A stretch of DNA of 64,000 nt from contig JAPKZD010000009.1 in the NCBI GenBank assembly GCA_026393975.1, positions 62,001 through 126,000 of the forward strand. Direction: 5' to 3'. The stretch's first letter is position 1. Every line of letters begins with the position of its first letter. Made by a program: the position numbers and the translations under genes. The notes beneath the pieces are model-generated. The model searched no databases. It saw only the letters and a list, made by a program, of their open reading frames with translations, and had not been told where the DNA came from. This document shows positions 1-7,179 of the stretch, in pieces. The DNA is from Candidatus Aminicenantota bacterium (GTDB taxonomy: Bacteria > Acidobacteriota > Aminicenantia > Aminicenantales > Saccharicenantaceae).

Positions 1-34
1 CGAGGTTCTCGACATCCTTCCGTCGAAAAAATAG
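1..34 (+). CDS. 3' end of an upstream gene (partial)
   Basis: Reading from base 2, ten sense codons (EVLDILPSKK) run to a TAG at 32-34. This would be the C-terminus of a gene entering from the left. The only support is frame openness and position ahead of a promoter-like spacer, so the product cannot be named. Confidence 0.35.
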   Translation, partial: EVLDILPSKK

Positions 35-56
35 GCTCCGGCGGGAGGGGGTCTGG

Positions 57-86
57 TTGACAGGGACCTCTGAAATATCATATTTT
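57..86 (+). promoter_or_regulatory. Predicted sigma-70 promoter for the Asp-box protein and glgC
   Basis: A perfect TTGACA (57-62) is followed after 18 bases by TATTTT (81-86, four of six consensus bases), about 37 bases before the chosen ATG at 123. The glgC gene follows only 22 bases after the first gene, so one transcript may carry both. Confidence 0.5.
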
Positions 87-122
87 TAACATCTCGCCAT
101 GAGCATAATAGGGAGGTCTCCT

Positions 123-2498
123 ATGCGTTTATCCAAGCGTACGATTTTGGCCCTCGGCGTCGTCGCCCTTCTGGCCGGCCTTCTCGCGGCCGCCCCCCAG
201 GGCAAGGCTCCGGCCAAGGGCCAGAAGAAAATCGAGAACACCGACCCGGCCCAGCGGCTCAAATGGTTCGACGAGCACACGGCTCTGAAACAGCAGTCGC
301 CGACGAAGGACGTCAAGTGGCGCTTCATCGGCCCCTCCGACCTCGGCGGCCGCTGCACGGACGTCGCCGTTCCGCTCGGCAGCCGGACCGTCTTCTACGC
401 CGGAGCCGCCACGGGCGGCGTCTTCAAGACCGTCAATGCCGGCACCACCTGGGAACCCATCTTCGATGACATGCCGACGCTCTCCATCGGCGACATCGCC
501 GTCGCCGAGTCCGACCCCAACATCGTCTGGGTCGGGACGGGCGAGGCCAACATCTTCCGGGCCTCCGAGCCCGGGATAGGCATCTACAAGTCGACCGACG
601 CAGGCAAGACCTGGAAGCATATGGGCCTCGAAGGGACCTACACGATCGCCCGGGTCGTCATCCACCCGAAAAACCCCGATATCGTCTATGTCGCGGCCAC
701 TGGCCACGAGTGGACGACCAACCCCGACCGGGGCGTCTACAAGACGACCGACGGCGGAGCGACCTGGCAGAAGGTCCTCTACGTCAACGAGAAGGTCGGG
801 GCGAACGACCTCGTCATGGACCCGCAACAACCCGACACTCTCTACGCCGCCACATGGGCCCGCATCCGCAAGCGCTGGAGCGACCCCGTGCCCGGCGGTG
901 AGGACGGCCTGTTCAAGACGACCGACGGCGGCAAGACCTGGACGCCCATCAACAGCGGGCTTCCCGACACGAACTTCACCGGCCGCATCGGCATCGACCT
1001 CTGCCGGACGAAACCGTCCGTCATCTACGCCTACGTCGACAACCACACGCCCGGCACCGAGCCCCGGGCCGGAGACCGGGACTCCTACGGCCGGCCTCGC
1101 CAGCGGGGCATCGTCGGCGCCGAGGTCTACCGCTCCGACGACGCGGGAGCGAGCTGGCGTAAGGTCAGCCCGCCGGGCATGGAACGCTTCGGCGGCACCT
1201 ACGGCTGGGTCTTCGGCCAGATCCGAGTCGACCCCAACACGCCGGAGACGATCTACATCATGGGCCTGGGCCTGTCCAAGTCGACCGACGGCGGCAAGAC
1301 CTACGTCAACCTCTACTCCGAAGGGCTTCACGGCGACCACCACGGCCTGTGGATCGACCCCGGCGACAGCGAGCACCTGATCAACAACAACGACGGCGGC
1401 GTCAACATCTCCTACGACGGCGGCAAGACCTGGCGGGACTTCCACGACGGCATTCCCTGCGTCCAATTCTACAACGTCTCCTTCGACTTCTCGACGCCCT
1501 TCTGGGTCTACGGCTCGGTCCAGGACCAGGGCACGTACCGAGGCCTCATCCCGCTCCAAAAGCCTGCCGCGGGCGCTCCGGCCGGCCGGCGCCGCTTCGG
1601 CCTGGCCCAGCCGAAATGGGAGACGGCGCCGGGCGGTGAAGGGACGATCATCGCCGTCGACCCAACGGATCCGAACACGGTCTATTCCTCGTCGTTCTAC
1701 GGCCGGCTCGAGCGGTCCGAGTACAAGGACGGCCAGTGGACGAGCAAGGAGATCTATCCGAAGGCCGCCCAGGGAGAACCCGAGCACCGCGGCCAGTGGC
1801 TGGCTGCGACCATGCTCTCGCCCCATAACCCCCAGGTCGTCTACCACGGCTTCCAGTATCTCTTCCGGTCCATGAATAAGGGCGAAACCTGGGAGAAGAT
1901 CAGCCCCGACCTGACCTATAACAATCCCGCCGAGCAGGGCAAATGGCCCTACGCCATCCCCTTCGCTTGCATAACGGCGGTCGACGAATCGCCGTTCAAG
2001 TTCGGCCTCCTCTACGCGGGCACGGACGACGGCCGGGTCTGGGTGACGAAGACGAGCGGCGACAACTGGACGGAAATCACGGCCGGGCTCCCCTTCAACA
2101 AGCACGTCTGGAAAGTCGTCGCCTCGAAGTACGACCCGGCCACGGTCTATGTCACGCTCGTCGGCCGCCACGACGACGACTTCAACCCCTACATCTTCAA
2201 GTCCGCCGACTACGGCAAGACATGGGTCTCGATCGCGGCGAACATTCCCGGTGGTCCGGTCAACGTCGTCCGCGAGGACCCGAAGAAAAAGGACATCCTC
2301 TACGCGGGCACGGACACGGGCGTCTACGTCAGCCGGGACGCGGGCAAGACTTGGAGCGTCCTCGGCGGCGGACTCCCGACGAGCTATGTCTGGGACATCG
2401 CCATCCACCCCAGGGACAACGCCATGATCATCGCGACAAATGGCCGGGGGATGTGGATCATCGACGACCTCGCCCCGATCCAGAACGCGGCAAAATAG
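123..2498 (+). CDS. Secreted Asp-box (BNR/sortilin-like) beta-propeller protein
   Basis: The protein is 791 aa. I chose the ATG at 123 rather than the in-frame ATG at 99 because GGGAGG (111-116) sits at the right distance and the product then begins with a signal peptide (positive MRLSKR, then a hydrophobic stretch to about residue 25). At least ten Asp-box motifs of the form SxDxGxTW recur through the chain (for example STDAGKTW, TTDGGKTW, SADYGKTW), as expected for a multi-bladed sortilin/VPS10 or glycosidase-like propeller. Such proteins are common in Acidobacteriota, usually exported and mostly uncharacterised. I see no sialidase arginine triad, so an enzymatic role is not claimed. The substrate is unknown. 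Confidence 0.85.
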   Translation: MRLSKRTILALGVVALLAGLLAAAPQGKAPAKGQKKIENTDPAQRLKWFDEHTALKQQSPTKDVKWRFIGPSDLGGRCTDVAVPLGSRTVFYAGAATGGVFKTVNAGTTWEPIFDDMPTLSIGDIAVAESDPNIVWVGTGEANIFRASEPGIGIYKSTDAGKTWKHMGLEGTYTIARVVIHPKNPDIVYVAATGHEWTTNPDRGVYKTTDGGATWQKVLYVNEKVGANDLVMDPQQPDTLYAATWARIRKRWSDPVPGGEDGLFKTTDGGKTWTPINSGLPDTNFTGRIGIDLCRTKPSVIYAYVDNHTPGTEPRAGDRDSYGRPRQRGIVGAEVYRSDDAGASWRKVSPPGMERFGGTYGWVFGQIRVDPNTPETIYIMGLGLSKSTDGGKTYVNLYSEGLHGDHHGLWIDPGDSEHLINNNDGGVNISYDGGKTWRDFHDGIPCVQFYNVSFDFSTPFWVYGSVQDQGTYRGLIPLQKPAAGAPAGRRRFGLAQPKWETAPGGEGTIIAVDPTDPNTVYSSSFYGRLERSEYKDGQWTSKEIYPKAAQGEPEHRGQWLAATMLSPHNPQVVYHGFQYLFRSMNKGETWEKISPDLTYNNPAEQGKWPYAIPFACITAVDESPFKFGLLYAGTDDGRVWVTKTSGDNWTEITAGLPFNKHVWKVVASKYDPATVYVTLVGRHDDDFNPYIFKSADYGKTWVSIAANIPGGPVNVVREDPKKKDILYAGTDTGVYVSRDAGKTWSVLGGGLPTSYVWDIAIHPRDNAMIIATNGRGMWIIDDLAPIQNAAK

Positions 2499-2520
2499 GT
2501 CCGGCGGCAGAAGGAGCGGC

Positions 2521-3798
2521 ATGACCAACGTCGTCAGCATCATCATGGCCGGAGGTCAAGGCAGCCGGCTCTACCCTCTGACCAAGGTCCGGAGCAAACC
2601 GGCCGTGCCCGTCGCCGGCCGCTTCCGGCTCATCGACATTTCGATCTCCAACTGCATCCACTCGAACGTCCGTAACATCTTCGTGCTGACCCAATTCGCC
2701 AGCGAGTCCCTCCACCGTCATATCTTCACGACTTACCGCTTCGATAATTTCCATCGCGACTTCATCACCCTCCTCTCCGCCCAGCAGACCCTTGAGAACA
2801 GGAACTGGTACCAGGGCACGGCCGACGCCGTCCGCCAGAACCTCAATTTCATCAAGGAGGCCGGCGCGCTCATCCTCATCCTTTCGGGCGACCACCTCTA
2901 CCGCATGGACTACCGCAAGTTCGTCGACTTCCACATCGCCTCGGGAGCCGAGATCAGCATCGCCGTGTCGCCCGTTCGGGCCGAACAGGCCCCCGAGTTC
3001 GGTGTCATGAAGGTCGACGGCCGGAGCCGGATCACCGAGTTCTTCGAAAAGCCAAAGGCCGCGGCCGACATCGACCGGATGCGGGTCCCGGAAGACGTTT
3101 TTGCCAAGTTCGGCGTCATCGCCGACGGCCGGACCCACCTCGCCTCGATGGGCGTCTATCTCTTCAGCCAGGACGTCCTGCACGACCTGCTCGAGCACAC
3201 AGACCACCGGGATTTCGGTCGGGAAGTCATCCCCCGCGCGATCGGCGAGAGGAAGGTCTTCGGCCATTTCTTCGACGGCTACTGGGAGGACATCGGGACC
3301 ATCCCGAGCTTCTTCGATGCCCACATGGACCTGACCCGACCCCTGCCGAAGTTCGACTTCTACGACGAGGACAGGCCGATCTTCACATTCCCTCGCTTTC
3401 TCCCCGGCTCGAAGATCCTCGCCTCCGACGTCGAGAACGCCATCCTCTGCGAGGGGAGCATCGTCAACCGCTCCCGGATCCGGGATTCCATCATCGGCAT
3501 CCGGTCGCGCATCGGCGACAACGCCCGTCTCGAGCGGACCGTGATCATGGGCGCCGATTATTACGAGTCGCAGGAGGACATGGCCCTGAACCGGGAACGG
3601 GGCATCCCCGACATCGGCGTCGGCCGCGACTGCGAGATCCGGAACGCCATCGTCGACAAGAACGCCCGGATCGGCCACGGCGTCAAGCTGGTCAACCGGA
3701 ACGGGGCAGCCGACGAATCCGCCGAGAATTACGTCATTGTCGACGGCATCATCGTCGTTCCTAAGAGCGCCGTCATCCCCGACGGCACGATCATCTAA
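2521..3798 (+). CDS. glgC: Glucose-1-phosphate adenylyltransferase (ADP-glucose pyrophosphorylase)
   Basis: The protein is 425 aa, normal for GlgC. It makes ADP-glucose from ATP and glucose-1-phosphate, the committed step of bacterial glycogen synthesis, in the cytoplasm. The nucleotidyltransferase signature GGQGSRLYPLT lies at residues 10-20, followed by KPAVPVAG and the substrate-loop region with SGDHLYRMDY. The C-terminal third has the hexapeptide pattern of a left-handed beta-helix. The ATG at 2521 follows AAGGAG; an upstream in-frame start at 2440 would lie inside the preceding gene. No other glycogen genes are next to it. The gene ends 11 bases before the convergent ABC ATPase gene. Confidence 0.95.
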   Translation: MTNVVSIIMAGGQGSRLYPLTKVRSKPAVPVAGRFRLIDISISNCIHSNVRNIFVLTQFASESLHRHIFTTYRFDNFHRDFITLLSAQQTLENRNWYQGTADAVRQNLNFIKEAGALILILSGDHLYRMDYRKFVDFHIASGAEISIAVSPVRAEQAPEFGVMKVDGRSRITEFFEKPKAAADIDRMRVPEDVFAKFGVIADGRTHLASMGVYLFSQDVLHDLLEHTDHRDFGREVIPRAIGERKVFGHFFDGYWEDIGTIPSFFDAHMDLTRPLPKFDFYDEDRPIFTFPRFLPGSKILASDVENAILCEGSIVNRSRIRDSIIGIRSRIGDNARLERTVIMGADYYESQEDMALNRERGIPDIGVGRDCEIRNAIVDKNARIGHGVKLVNRNGAADESAENYVIVDGIIVVPKSAVIPDGTII

Positions 3799-3809
3799 GC
3801 CCGTCCCTT

Positions 3810-4505
3810 TCAAGACCCGGTGAGGCGAAGAAATATAGATTCGAGGTCCGGCGCCGTCGAGGCCGCCCGCATGAGGCGCCACTCCCGGAGAGTTGCGTGG
3901 GCAATGGCCGTGCCCCGGCGGAGGACAATGAAGCCATCGGCGATCCGCTCCATCTCGGCCAGCATGTGGGAGCTCAGGAGAAGGGTCGTCCCGGCGCCTC
4001 TCAGCTCGAGGAAGAGGTCCCGGACGCACTTGATCGAAGGCGGGTCGAGGGCGGCAAAGGGCTCGTCGACGACGAGAAGATCGGGCTTGAAGGCGAGGTT
4101 CTGAAGATAGGCGAACTTCTTCGCGTTCCCGGCCGAGTACGAGCCGGGACGGCGCCGGAGGAGGGCCGGGTCGAAGAGGAGGTCTCTCGCGACCGCCAGG
4201 ATGCGCGCCCCTGAGTCTTTCCCGTTCCCGTTCGCCTGTCCGTCGGACAGCCCCAGGATCGTCCGCCCGTCGAGCCAGGTGAAATAGGCCGGCCTGTCGG
4301 GGACGTACCCGACGCGGCCGGGGGCGATGATGACGGTCCCCGAGTCCGGCCTGAGGAACCCGAGGAGGATCTTGAGCGTGGTCGTCTTGCCCGCGCCGTT
4401 CTCGCCGAGCATGGCCGTGATCGTCCCTTTCCGGATCTTGAAGCTGACATCCTGCAGGGCCTGGACCGGGCCGAATCGTTTGGACAGCCGATGCGCTTCG
4501 ATCAT
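3810..4505 (-). CDS. ABC transporter ATP-binding protein
   Basis: The protein is 231 aa and last in the five-gene unit that starts with the secreted peptide at 6965. Walker A is GENGAGKTT near residue 35, Walker B is LLVVDEP, and the H-loop is LLLSSHML. The signature motif is SYSAGNAKK instead of the usual LSGGQ, a visible deviation. It should energise the permease encoded just upstream (9-base gap; a strong AGGAGG precedes the start). The family level is secure; the cargo is not. Context suggests the small cysteine peptide or its processing product. Confidence 0.9.
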   Translation of the reverse strand: MIEAHRLSKRFGPVQALQDVSFKIRKGTITAMLGENGAGKTTTLKILLGFLRPDSGTVIIAPGRVGYVPDRPAYFTWLDGRTILGLSDGQANGNGKDSGARILAVARDLLFDPALLRRRPGSYSAGNAKKFAYLQNLAFKPDLLVVDEPFAALDPPSIKCVRDLFLELRGAGTTLLLSSHMLAEMERIADGFIVLRRGTAIAHATLREWRLMRAASTAPDLESIFLRLTGS

Positions 4506-4514
4506 GTTCGCCTC

Positions 4515-5249
4515 CTATTTCCCGAGCTCGAGCGCCCGGGCCAACCGATTCTGGACGAAAAGGGATAGCGCGAGCCCGGCCAGGACCTCGGCCCCGAACG
4601 CGGACATGCGGCCGGACACAACCAGGTTGGGTAGGATGGCGACGAGCCCGCCGAAAAGGAGCTTGGAGCCGAGGCCGGGGAAGCGGCCCGAGGCCGCGTA
4701 GTCGAGGAAACCCGTCCGCGAAGTGACCGAGAAGAGGAGCGCGACCAGGGCGGCTGATTGGGCGAGGAGCAGGACCAGCGTATTCGAGCCGGCCCTGAGG
4801 AAATAGCTCAAGGCCCCGGCCAGGCCGATATAGTAAAACCCGGCCAGGAGTCCCATGCCGAACTGGGCGGCGTAGACGGGCCTGAACTCGCCCGCGGCCA
4901 ATCCCCAGGCCGAGAACAGGGCGAAAAACAGGAGAGCGTAGGCTCCGCCGGCCCCGGCCAGAACGAAGTTTTTGGCCCATAAAAAGCGCCTGAATCTTCC
5001 CCCGAGGAAGAGGACGTTCTCGAGGGCCCCGCCGTCGATATCCGTGCGGACCATGTCTTGGGCGGCGATGAGAAACACGTGGGGAAAGAAAAAAAAGAGG
5101 AACTTCGCCGCCGTTTCGTAGGAGTCGCGGAGGCCGATCCAAACGACAAACACGGGGAAGGCCAGGCCGGCAGCCAAGGTCAGCGGCGAGGCGACGAGCC
5201 GGCGCCGGGTGACGCGCCAGGTCAGCGGTAGAAGAGCCGTGTCAAACAT
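4515..5249 (-). CDS. ABC-type membrane permease subunit, unassigned family
   Basis: The protein is 244 aa with about six hydrophobic segments separated by short charged loops, and it is followed at once by an ABC ATPase gene. Size and context fit the membrane half of an ABC-2-like exporter, although I do not recognise a specific family signature. The start at 5249 overlaps the end of the thioredoxin-like gene by 28 bases. There is no fused C39 peptidase domain, so if this exporter moves a peptide, leader removal must occur elsewhere, for example by signal peptidase. Confidence 0.7.
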   Translation of the reverse strand: MFDTALLPLTWRVTRRRLVASPLTLAAGLAFPVFVVWIGLRDSYETAAKFLFFFFPHVFLIAAQDMVRTDIDGGALENVLFLGGRFRRFLWAKNFVLAGAGGAYALLFFALFSAWGLAAGEFRPVYAAQFGMGLLAGFYYIGLAGALSYFLRAGSNTLVLLLAQSAALVALLFSVTSRTGFLDYAASGRFPGLGSKLLFGGLVAILPNLVVSGRMSAFGAEVLAGLALSLFVQNRLARALELGK

Positions 5250-5692
5250 CGTTTCAATTCCTCCCGGCGGCCGTCGGGATCGTTGTAGGGATCGTCCCGG
5301 TAGACCGCCTCCGTCCCGAGGAGCAGGGCCTTGAAAGGGACGGCATCCACCTTGTACTTCTTGAAAAGGACCTTCCGCCTATCCAAAACGACGGGCAGCG
5401 TCCAGGCGTACTTCTCGAGAAAGGCCCGGAGATCATCCCGCAGCCCGGAAAAGACGCCGACCACGGACACGGGCCAATGGCCCTTATCGACGAGGTATCT
5501 CGACTCGAAGAGGTCGTCGTAGCAGAGCGTGCAATCCGTCGAGAAGAAGACGAGAAGGACCGGGCCGGGCGAGCCCCGGGACGCCTCTTCGAGCGAGGCA
5601 CTGATTCGGATCTCTACGGCGTCCCGGCCCGCGCCCATCATGCCTCCGGCTAGGGCAGCGGCGAGAGCGATGGGGAGCAGTCCGCGTTTCAT
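5222..5692 (-). CDS. Secreted thioredoxin-like protein with CTLC motif
   Basis: The protein is 156 aa. An N-terminal signal peptide (residues 1-22) is followed by a compact thioredoxin-like fold. LLVFFSTDCTLC places a CXXC pair at C54 and C57, and DAVPFKA supplies a cis-proline-like position downstream. It should act on thiols or disulfides outside the cytoplasm. Its ATG overlaps the stop of the propeller gene as ATGA, so translation is probably coupled. In an operon that begins with a four-cysteine secreted peptide, a disulfide-handling role is an attractive inference. Confidence 0.8.
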   Translation of the reverse strand: MKRGLLPIALAAALAGGMMGAGRDAVEIRISASLEEASRGSPGPVLLVFFSTDCTLCYDDLFESRYLVDKGHWPVSVVGVFSGLRDDLRAFLEKYAWTLPVVLDRRKVLFKKYKVDAVPFKALLLGTEAVYRDDPYNDPDGRREELKRCLTRLFYR

Positions 5693-6681
5693 CGCACGAC
5701 CTCGAAGATCCTCAGCCCGCCGTCATCGTCAACGGCATAGATCCGCCCTCCTTCGACGACGAAACGGTGGACGGGGCACGGCAGTTCGATGGAAGCGTTC
5801 AGACGGCCCTCCCGGTCGATGACGGACAGGAGCCGGCCCGGCCCGAGGTCCTTCCCCTCCACGGGCGCGGGCGCCGATATATAGAAGAATCCCCGGTCCC
5901 AGGCCGCGGCCCAGCAAAAACCGAGAAGACGCTTCCTCGGTCCCTGGAAGGGCAGGTTTATCGGCTGGAAGGCGTGGCGCTCGTCGACAGGGATTTTCCC
6001 GACGAGGGCCCCGGAGGCCGCGAAGTGAAGGATGCTCCGCTCGCCGCTCCGGAAGACGACGAAAAATTCTCCGCCCGCGCCGGGGCAGACCAGGATCATG
6101 TTGCGGAAAGCGTCGAACACAGAGTCGGAAGACGCCCGGGCCTCGAGCCCTTCCCACAGGAGGCGGCCGCCGACATCGTAGATGTGGAGCATTTTTTCGG
6201 CCGCCGCCCGGCCGGTCGGGTTGCTCGTGACCAGGAGAGTTTCGCCGGCGAGGGCCCAGGCCTTGTCCGGCGCGAAGGGCACCGAAAATCCCCCGCAGGG
6301 CTTCCCCGCCCGGTCGAAGGCCTGGATCCTGTAGTTGAATTTATCCGCGACATAGAGCCGCCCGTCGATGACGGACACGCCGGACGGGAAAGTGAGTTCG
6401 CCGGGGCCGCGGCCTTTCCGGCCGACCGCCCTGAGAAACTCCCCGTCCTTCGAAAAAATCTTGACCGCGCCGTCCTGGGCGTCGACGATGTAGAGATGAT
6501 CGGCGTCGAGGGCCAAGGCGATGGGCCGCCCGAGACAGGCCTCGTCCGCGTCGTTGGCGGGGACGGCAACCTCGACCACCTTCCATTGCCGGACGCCGGG
6601 CCTGTCCGCCGCCCGGACCGCCGTGAAGACGGCCAGCGAAAGGACGATGACCGCCATGATCCAGCGTCTTTCTCTTTTCAT
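5689..6681 (-). CDS. Secreted NHL/six-bladed beta-propeller protein
   Basis: The protein is 330 aa. I chose the ATG at 6681 because GGGGAGG lies about 10 bases upstream and the product starts with KRERR and a signal-peptide core. A longer frame exists but would read through the hairpin region. Repeats of the NHL type are visible, for example GPGELTFPSGV followed by LYVADKFNYRIQAFD and LYIVDAQDGAVKIFS. Such six-bladed propellers are often scaffolds or ligand-binding modules in the periplasm or on the surface. The gene lies between the small peptide gene and the thioredoxin-like gene, in the same unit. Confidence 0.85.
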   Translation of the reverse strand: MKRERRWIMAVIVLSLAVFTAVRAADRPGVRQWKVVEVAVPANDADEACLGRPIALALDADHLYIVDAQDGAVKIFSKDGEFLRAVGRKGRGPGELTFPSGVSVIDGRLYVADKFNYRIQAFDRAGKPCGGFSVPFAPDKAWALAGETLLVTSNPTGRAAAEKMLHIYDVGGRLLWEGLEARASSDSVFDAFRNMILVCPGAGGEFFVVFRSGERSILHFAASGALVGKIPVDERHAFQPINLPFQGPRKRLLGFCWAAAWDRGFFYISAPAPVEGKDLGPGRLLSVIDREGRLNASIELPCPVHRFVVEGGRIYAVDDDGGLRIFEVVR

Positions 6682-6700
6682 GCCTGTCGTGCCTCCCCGG

Positions 6701-6736
6701 AAAAAAAGTCGAGGGCCCTCGAAGGCGAGAGCCCTC
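6701..6736 (-). terminator. Hairpin plus T run between peptide gene and propeller gene
   Basis: On the minus strand GAGGGC (6736-6731) can pair with GCCCTC (6716-6711), and the stem is followed after GAC by seven T (6707-6701). An alternative, shorter stem uses the palindrome CGAGGGCCCTCG. It lies 11 bases after the peptide stop and before the propeller gene. This is where a partial terminator would make the first cistron more abundant than the rest. Confidence 0.6.
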
Positions 6737-6746
6737 TTCGTCTCCG

Positions 6747-6965
6747 TCACAGGGCCAGCGCGCACTTGCCGAGCGCGATGTCGCAAACCGTCAGGATGAG
6801 CATGACCTTGAACCAGGGAGCGTCCATGTTGAGGGCGTTCTCCCGGCAATCCTGGTGGTTCTTGAAGCACTCATTGACATCGTGGCCGGCGAGGGACGTG
6901 GGGAAAAAAAGGGCCGCTGAAACGAGGACAAGCCCGGCCAGGGCTAAGACTGCCAGCTTTTTCAT
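6747..6965 (-). CDS. Small secreted peptide with twin CX6C motif
   Basis: The protein is 72 aa with AAAGGAG at good distance from the ATG. Residues 1-27 form a clear signal peptide (MKK, hydrophobic core, TSLA just before a likely cut). The mature part of about 45 aa has exactly four cysteines, C33, C40, C61 and C68, in the symmetric pattern CX6C-X20-CX6C. In helices, i and i+7 lie on one face, so two stapled antiparallel helices are a reasonable fold guess. I do not recognise the family. It has its own sigma-54-type promoter and heads the unit containing a propeller, a thioredoxin-like protein and an ABC exporter. It could be a signal, toxin or structural peptide; function is unknown. Confidence 0.8.
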   Translation of the reverse strand: MKKLAVLALAGLVLVSAALFFPTSLAGHDVNECFKNHQDCRENALNMDAPWFKVMLILTVCDIALGKCALAL

Positions 6966-6990
6966 CGGTATCTCCTTTCGCCCTCTCTAA

Positions 6991-7007
6991 AGCAAGCAGC
7001 GTGCCAG
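6991..7007 (-). promoter_or_regulatory. Sigma-54 (-24/-12) promoter for the peptide operon
   Basis: The minus strand reads CTGGCACGCTGCTTGCT from 7007 to 6991. This matches the RpoN consensus (YTGGCACG, four bases, TTGCW) except at one weak position, with GG (7005-7004) and GC (6993-6992) exactly ten bases apart. Transcription would begin near 6980, giving a 15-base leader that contains AAAGGAG before the ATG at 6965. The geometry is ideal, so the operon is probably under an enhancer-binding activator, which is not in this window. Confidence 0.75.
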
Positions 7008-7179
7008 CGGCGAGGCACTCGGAGCGCGGCCCAAGCCGTTGATATAACTCAGGATGGGATCGGACTCCGGAAGTCGCCGGAAAGGCGGGTTGACATCGGA
7101 CGGGCGCGCGCGCCGCGGCGCGTCGCTTGCTTTTGACGATCGGCACAAACCCGGGCGGGCCCGCCGGCCGCGGCCGGGC

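Noticed and set aside
123-2498. Sialidase annotation for the Asp-box protein
   Set aside because: Asp-boxes are structural; no arginine triad or catalytic Tyr/Glu set was visible.
129-2546. Long antisense open frame opposite the Asp-box protein
   Set aside because: High third-position GC keeps antisense frames open; the translation is low-complexity and has no domain, and the plus-strand gene is unmistakable. The same holds for long shadows such as 7054-8958, 26323-28611, 28614-30536 and 33012-35339.
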